Below the pieces are notes generated by a model, which searched no databases, was not told the DNA's origin, and saw nothing but the letters and a program-made list of their open reading frames with translations. A DNA stretch of 64,000 nt from Ryuthela nishihirai. Its lineage: Eukaryota; Arthropoda; Arachnida; Araneae; Heptathelidae. Position numbers and translations under genes: made by a program. Location of the stretch: positions 85,474,501 to 85,538,500 of the forward strand of contig JAWZYU010000011.1 of NCBI GenBank assembly GCA_038380435.1. The letters run 5' to 3'. Position 1 is the stretch's first letter. Every line of letters starts with the position of its first letter. Shown piece by piece: positions 57,701-64,000 of the stretch.

Positions 57701-58919
57701 CTAAGGAGCGAGAAAATGATTTCGTGCCAGCTGTTCTCGATTTCTTTGCAGATCAGTTTAAACGAATTTTTACGATTCTTTTCCCAAAATTCTAAATGCT
57801 ATTTTCCCACTAATACATTCTGCAATCGCAAACAAGATATTTTCATCAGCTCTGAACAGATACATAGTGACAAAATGTATGAATAAAAAAGTTCCTATGT
57901 ATTTAAAGGGATGCTGAAAAATTACGTTTTATACTTTTGCGATTCACTGCTGCAGTAGTGAAATGATTCGCAGACGTTTACAACTCACCCATGAGCAATA
58001 TTTTTCAAGTGGTCAATACAAATGCTCTGTGGTTGACATTGAAAGAATTGAATCCCACTTGTCGAGGTTGGGCGATAGCTTCAGATATTGATTTTGTTAT
58101 ATTGGTTAACTGAATATCAGATTTGAAAGGAAAAGTTAGCCATTAAGAAAATTAAAACCTATATTTTACGTTTTTTACCAGCTGCAGTGTGTTGCCTCTG
58201 TCTTAGGGGTTAAGGGTCATGAAACCCACTCTACGGAATGCTGCACTCAAACAGAACTTGTTCGGGGATGCAACAAAGCAGGTGAGCATTACAAACAAGA
58301 GTTAATATGAAAGACAAAGCATTGAAACAATTTTGGAGCAAACGCCTATACTGTCTAGACATGGCTCAGTCCCATCTCGAGACCGATTCCTGTCTAGACA
58401 GTAGAGCATAAAAAAATCATTTAAGGAAAGCAAATAATTTTTTGACTTTTTAAAAGGGTAATTAAACGCTTTTATTGTTATCTTGTGAAGCATTTCTCAA
58501 TTATTGGTAAGATCCTCACAAAAACTCTTAATTCATTTTCCTTCTAAAACTTCTGTTGAAAGACATTTTGTTGAAATCATTCCCTGCTCGGCGCTTCTGC
58601 TCCCTTTTCTTTGGAAATGGAAGCCTCCCTCCTTCCCAAACTCTGTTTTTTCAGCGGAACAATGCCCACGTACATATATCTCTCATATCCCCCCCCAGCA
58701 GTGACTACGTGATGTGAATATATTTCCTTCGCCTGCAGCATAGCATAGGAAAATTCCTTGCTCATCACTGAAACCTACAAACTGCAAACAACCTACTACC
58801 TACCCTTTGAGATCAAAACTTTGACAGATAGCAATGCAGACAAGAGATTAAGTCTGTGTATCAAATAAGCAGGATTTATTTATGAAAATGCGGTGTACAT
58901 CAATAAGCAATATGGCCTC
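57701..58919. other. No gene seen
   Basis: Contains a perfect 13-base inverted pair tactgtctagaca (58349-58361 and 58391-58403). Otherwise short ORFs only. Confidence 0.5.
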
Positions 58920-59590
58920 CATGAAGAGCGTTTCAAGCGGTCAAATGTCGCAGTAGCGAGTCGGAAAGGTGGCGAATGATGAACATGATGAGCGAAGCTT
59001 CATGCACCTCTCTCTTACTGGTGCTGAGCAGTAGTCGTAGGGAGTTGAGAGGTCAGTGAACGTCCCATTATATCCCAAATGTGTTGCAAGTGGACAGATA
59101 TGGGGAGCGTGCAACCCAAGGAAGCATATCCGCAATTCGTAGGCATGTCGGGATATGAGTGTCTATGTAGGCAGGCATTGTCCTTCTGACAGATAGATTT
59201 TGCGACGGAGAAAGTCTTACATCTCAAAAAAAGGGGGAGGAGCAGAAACTTTGACCACCGAATGATTTCAATAATGTCTTGCCATCAATAATGACCAGTC
59301 GTGAATAGTTGTAAACGATGTCTCACCACATCATGATTCCGAATATAACGCTTCCTGAAGAAGGCAGGATTTCCTCTGTCCCCATCGTGTCTTCAGATGC
59401 TGTCACTGGATCCCAAACAGAAACGTGATTTGTCACTGACGACGACGCAATACCAGTTTTGTCCCAAGATGCTCTATACCACTGAAGAAAATTATGAACG
59501 TGTCAGAGGAAGACAGGGCCAACGAAAGGTATGAATGCAGCGCCGATTCTCACAGTCTTCTTCTAATCGTGCTCCCTGGTAGGTGCAGAA
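58920..59590 (-). pseudogene. Tc1-like transposase fragment, second family
   Basis: Minus-strand translation across frames gives LQWYRASWDKTG and VTNHVSVWDP around 59400-59490. GSVIFGIMMW then matches the VMVWG block of Tc1 transposases (about 59320-59350), followed by RLVIIDGKTL. A KDNACLH remnant of QDNARPH lies near 59170-59190, and HIWDIMGRSLTS at about 59050-59090 corresponds to the block holding the last catalytic glutamate, here replaced. It is a different subfamily from the element at 14.5 kb. TIRs were not found. Inactive. Confidence 0.7.
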
Positions 59591-60003
59591 AGAAAAGGCG
59601 TTACGATGTTGGAAAGGTGGTACACACTCTTTGCAGGTCATTCGCTCACCATTTCATTTTTCCCATGAACTTTACTCTCATTCAGATTCCTACGACAGTG
59701 AGGTACCGGACATATTATTGAATATTTTACTGTGCCGATTGGCTTCACATAAAAATCGTTCATGTCTATATACGTTATAACTCTGTTTGCAGCTAGTCAG
59801 GCAAATCAATCCATTATTTGTAGGTGGGGCAATTTTATTGACGAGTGGTGTATCATTTGTAAAAATAAAACAATTGATTTTATTTATTTTTGAACCACTT
59901 TTGGTCTTTAAAACAACTTAAAATCAGTGTTCCCAATTTAGGTGCAAAAAAATAATCTAGATCAAGAACTAAAAGTAAATTTAAAAAATTGGAAAATTCC
60001 TAA

Positions 60004-60233
60004 CTTCCTGTATGCGCCCTAAAACGTAGAAAATAAACCTAAAGCATATCGATGGTGCAATCAGTCACTGAGTTCTTATTCACTTCAAAGGAAGACAGGG
60101 CGCGGGCAATATGGTTGGGTAGGTAAATCGGCGCTCTAACTTTCCTTTGAGGTGAATGTGAACTCGGTGACTGATTGCACCATCAATATGCTTTTTAGGT
60201 TTATTTTTTAATTTTTAGGGTCCATATAGGAAG
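60004..60233. mobile_element. 230-bp fold-back element
   Basis: Arms of about 90 bp (60004-60093 and 60142-60233), for example ggtgcaatcagtcac paired with gtgactgattgcacc, separated by a 48-bp GC-richer spacer. Outer bases pair less well (tatgcgccctaaaac against ttagggtccata). Non-coding; superfamily unknown. Confidence 0.65.
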
Positions 60234-60299
60234 ATTTGCTTTCTTTAATTTTTTTAAATATATTTATATTTTTGTTATTAAAACACTTACCTTCAAAAA

Positions 60300-61215
60300 C
60301 TTTCATTTGATATATGACTCATAAACATCGACCACATTTTTTCTCCCTTTTGGAATCATGTTTGAGGTAGCTCTATGTGAGATATGACTCGTTAAAGTTC
60401 CAACCCGGCAAAAATTTGCTGCCCCATTTTATCGGGGGGAGAATAATGGGGTAAAAATTATAAATGGTTTACGATGGTCATTAATGAGGTTTTATGTGAC
60501 ACCTAACTCATAACTGTAGGATAATAGGAAGATATAGTAGAACTACATTTTCACTTCCCGTTATTAGGGGGAAGAAAGTATGGGGGAGTCAATTTTTAAT
60601 AGCCTATGACACTTCTCGCATCAAAAGAGTTTGTTTGACATATAGTTTGTTATTTTCCACACTTGTATTCAAGAGTATAGGGGGAAATTTGTTATCATAT
60701 TTCCCCCTTTCTTGGGGGGGGGGAAAAAACATAGAGGGATCTTTTTTTTATAGCTGTGACACTCACCCCCCCCCCCTCCCGTCACAAGCCTGTATTTGAC
60801 ATATAGCATTCTGAAGATATAGCAGAAAAATATTTTCCTAATATCCCATTTTTCAGGTTGGAAGGAAACACGGAAGGGGGGGGGGTTAATTTTCAATAGC
60901 CTATGACATTCCCCCGCGTCAGAAGCATTCATTTGACATATAGCTGGTTACTTTCGGCATTCGCGTTCTTGAGATATATATATATAAAAAAATATATATA
61001 TATAATATATATATATAAACATATTTTTCCGCTATATAGCGGAAAAAATTGTTTCATACTTCCCATTTCTAGGGGGAGGAAGAAAGTATGGGGAGTAATT
61101 TTTTTACAGACTATGACACTTCCATCGTCATAAGCTTTCATTTGACACATAAATAAGTAAGTTTCTCCATTGCGTTCGAAAGATATGGTGGAACAACCAT
61201 TTTGAGAAGTCGACA
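60300..61215. repeat. Diverged tandem array, 136-210 bp units
   Basis: Each unit contains catttgacatatag, then a gagatata..agaaaaat block, ttcatacttccc-like text, a G-rich run with gaagaaagtatgggg, and cctatgacact. The marker ttgacatatag or ttgacacat lies at 60634, 60796, 60932 and 61142; weaker versions lie near 60306 and 60493. An AT dinucleotide palindrome interrupts the unit at 60975-61020. Non-coding as far as can be seen. A related fragment (gtgtcaaatgaaagctcatg) lies inverted at about 19748. Confidence 0.65.
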
Positions 61216-61799
61216 AACCGAAAAATGCCAAAAAGAAAGCAATAGGAAAATAGGTAAAAAGGTATTTGGCACGAAAAAAGCTAGTTTTTTAATTGTTTGA
61301 GAAACATTTTCTTTAGATCGGAACTTTTTGTTGTGCAATGATGCCTACAGGCAATGGGCAGAAAAATGGAATCATCCTCATCTTATGTGAAATGGAGAAT
61401 CAAATTCGAGGCTCTGCAACTGGTTAAATAATTTTTTATGGAAACGTATCACTGAAGATAAATATAAGATGTGAATTAAACTGTTTAAATTTCGATTTTT
61501 AAATAATATTTCGCACAGTACTTAAAGAGTTATAGAAGTTTGAAAATTGAACAGCAGAGGTGCTAGTCAAAAGAATTCACCTCAGAAGTTAATTAAAACT
61601 TTGAAAAATACTATTTGAAACCATTTAATAAAATAAGTATGTTTTAGAATTTTGTCCAAATAGTTTTTCGATAATTGCCAGTTTTACATATGTTGTTTAG
61701 GCCTGACTTTGCTGCTGTTAAGTGTTCCAGATCCCATAGCCCTTGAAATACCCAAAAAATATTGTTTGCAAATAGAGATTTAGATAGATTTGAATGATT

Positions 61800-61980
61800 A
61801 TTTCCATTGTTTGCAGTGAGGATATGTGCATTGTTGACTTTAATGTTGGCCCTATATCCCATTCTGCAGTTACATTGGCTATCCCTAAATTAAAACTGCA
61901 TAAATTCCCAGGGGTAGATGATATTACTACTGAAATACCTAGAGCTGGGAATGTTTCTGTTAGCAGATGGCTGACGAATA
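61800..61980 (+). pseudogene. RTE-like LINE fragment, linker to RT fingers
   Basis: About 60 codons (VDFNVGPISHSAV, LAIPKLKLHKFPGVDDITTE, IPRAGNVSVSRWLT) match the RT N-terminus of the element at 1-2226. The match stops abruptly after 61980. This copy is useful because it shows FNV running directly into ISHSAV with nothing between. It therefore reports the ancestral order of the junction that carries a 93-bp foreign segment in the copy at 1-2226. Confidence 0.8.
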
Positions 61981-62387
61981 TCAATCGCGCAACACTGTTC
62001 AGGCGCATGCGTGGAGGCAGGGCTGAGGCTTAGCAAAAAAACCGCATCGGAATATATCGTTGCGGTCCGCATGCAACTTCAGATTTACGAAATATCCCCC
62101 AGTAAAAAAAAAAAACGCATGAGTTCACTATACTTCATCGATTTCGTTTAGCCTTTGTTTTATCAACTTTAAAATATTTCTGATGGCAAGCTTGGAATTT
62201 CTATTTCGGGGAAATTTATTTAGAAGCCAATTAGAGATATCTTTTGCCATTGATTTCTGAAGTCTAATTGGATTCATATTCGTTCAATTCTCTTGATTCA
62301 TGATAATAAATGCTTCTAAAACTTTTCTGTGGAAAAAGTGGAATGGGATCAAAATAAGGGGTGAAGAGAGTCCACATCACTTCTAAG

Positions 62388-62575
62388 CAGCAATAAAAGA
62401 AATCCCTCGAGCATCGGCTTGCCACAGAGGTCTGACAGAATACGCCATAAAGAATAATTTGTGAGGAAGGCGAGACCTCAGCAGAAAGAACAACACAAAC
62501 ATCCATGCCTTACCCTGAGATCGAACTCAGGTCCCTCTGATGAATAAACAATCGCGCAAAATCACTCAGTCATCG
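62388..62575 (-). mobile_element. SINE C, near full length
   Basis: ccctcgagcatcggcttgcc, agaggtctgacagaatacgc, cgagacctcagcagaaagaa, then the head with gagatcgaactcaggtccc (B box complement) and aaatcactcagtcatcgg. Confidence 0.8.
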
Positions 62576-62750
62576 GTGGGCTCACTAAATTCATCCTACA
62601 GTATTTAAGAATAGCCAACTGTTCTTTTTTTTCTGATTTGTCTCCCTCCCTTCCTACCCTCTTCTTCTGCATCCTCTTCTGGGCAAAGTCATCAGAACGG
62701 AATCCATTGCATCTGAGAATCAATCCTCAAGATTCTGAAGCATGAAATAG

Positions 62751-62825
62751 ACTGCTCACAAAAATTAGGGGATATTTCAAAGTGAATATGAAGCGATGAA
62801 ATATCCCCTAATTTTTGTGAGCAGT
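62751..62825. mobile_element. 75-bp minimal MITE (near-perfect hairpin)
   Basis: The sequence starting actgctcacaaaaattagg is repeated inverted at the right end. The arms are about 29 bp with a 17-bp loop. Flanks are TA-containing (tag at the left, tat at the right), as expected for Tc1/mariner-type MITEs. Too short to encode anything. Confidence 0.7.
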
Positions 62826-64000
62826 ATAATAAACTTTGGATGCAGTGATGATTGGGAGGAAATATTTTCTGTTTTTAGGATTATTTTGCGAGTACATTTT
62901 ATCCTATGTTTTATTAGTGTATTGCACGTCTACAAATTATTAAATTAAGACGCTTTGGCTTTTTAATATTTTCGTATTTAGACAAATGAATTCACAGCTC
63001 ATAATTGATTTAATGAGTATCGATCCACTATCAAGCTGTTTCCTAGAAGAGGATGAAGATGAGTGTAGAGGGAAAATTGTTTTGCCCTGGGTGGGATCTG
63101 AACTGCATGTTTGTCTTTAGGTGACTATCAATTTTAAAAAATTAAAAATGGCAAAACAAATTGCATAAACAAATTAAAATTGGCAAAGAATCGTATTATA
63201 TCTAGTAGCGGAATGAAAAAAGCATGTAATCCTATGTGAAAAAAAAATACTACGGTCTTCCACATTTTTTTTTTTCAAAAACGTAATAATTATGACAACA
63301 ATATGTTTCCTCCTTCTAGAAATTTCTCCATTCTCGCTTCTCCAACCGAGCTGCAACAACTCTCGCCTGACGACCCCAGTCAAGGATCGAAATATCAGGA
63401 GATTGGTTCACAAGAAAGGACTCTCTTTGTTTTTTATTTTTTTCTCCAACAGATATGAATTATCTTCTGCTTTAAAGGTTTTTTTCCCACCGCCGTTTCA
63501 AGTCTTTCTTATGGTAACTATAATTCTTAATCAATCATTAAGAACTTTGAATGAATGCAATTGTGCGCGCTCCACACATTAATGTCCGAGCTTCAAGTTC
63601 AACTTTTGAAAATTCCGTCTGGTTATGAATATTTTCCGCAATATTTCGGTACTTCATTGATAAACTCTCCAAGGCTTAATATAGTCCGACAGAGAGTTTC
63701 GATTCCTAATTCTCGATAAATATTGCAAAGTTTAACACTTAAAGAGCTTTTACCTGAAAGGAACGCATTGCATTCCTAAAATGGCAATTCTTATCACAAG
63801 ACAGCATTATAGTTTGCTGATGATGTTTTCATTTCTTCGTTTTTTGTACCAAATTGCTCTAAACCTTCCAGTTTCTATCTACATCATTAACAGTTTGCGA
63901 TATCGTTGCAACATTTTCTCGACGTTCGCCACTCAATGCAACTCGGTTGAGAAACTGCAAAAGCAAATTCCTCCAAAACGAGGCCCTTATCACCGCTTCT
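62826..64000. other. No gene seen
   Basis: AT-rich to the end of the window. The 96-codon plus ORF at 63292-63582 and the overlapping minus ORF have no recognisable features. Confidence 0.5.

Overview
This window is AT-rich eukaryotic nuclear DNA with no firmly identifiable host gene. It carries no rRNA, no intact tRNA, no operon and no prokaryotic signals. What can be recognised is almost entirely transposable-element debris: non-LTR retrotransposons of at least two lineages (RTE-like, and Jockey/CR1-like), Tc1-like and mariner DNA transposons, an IS630-like element with long terminal inverted repeats, a hAT-type MITE, several fold-back elements, and three tRNA-derived SINE families. The combination points to an arthropod. 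The dominant SINE, here called family A, gives an impression of spider genomes, but that is recollection and not something the window proves.

Layout. 1-2226: decayed RTE-like LINE on the minus strand. 2.2-11 kb: mostly featureless DNA with one small tandem repeat and one old SINE. 11-14 kb: SINE A copies and a 279-bp duplication. 14.5-15.6 kb: a terminally complete but dead Tc1-like element. 15.8-18.6 kb: a diverged minisatellite split by a LINE, itself split by a 745-bp insert. 21.0-22.3 kb: two abutting TIR elements. 22.6-23.7 kb: SINE A against a mariner fragment. 24.5-25.9 kb: RTE-like reverse transcriptase. 30.4-31.0 kb: a 640-bp fold-back. 32.3-34.3 kb: Jockey/CR1-like LINE split by SINE C with a perfect target-site duplication. 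35.8-38.7 kb: SINEs. 39.8-40.8 kb: composite fold-back/satellite element inside SINE C. 42-46.3 kb: LINE tail, SINE A copies and a hAT MITE. 46.36-46.50 kb: the best candidate host coding sequence, 46 codons on the minus strand. 47.3-52.3 kb: dense SINE A, C and D region with a mariner fragment and a perfect 305-bp tandem duplication. 55.7-57.4 kb: two SINE A copies and an eight-unit 41-bp minisatellite. 58.9-62.8 kb: Tc1-like remnant, fold-back, diverged tandem array, RTE fragment, SINE C and a 75-bp MITE.

The elements do not form a pathway. Their relation is nesting: SINE A inside SINE D (13-bp TSD), SINE C inside a LINE (12-bp TSD), a TA-flanked fold-back inside SINE C, and a LINE inside a minisatellite. 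The tRNA-derived SINEs encode no protein and presumably borrowed LINE machinery; nothing here shows which LINE. I found no convincing new functional system. The most unusual objects are the composite fold-back/satellite element, the minisatellite that is open in all three forward frames, and the out-of-order reverse transcriptase segment in the first LINE.
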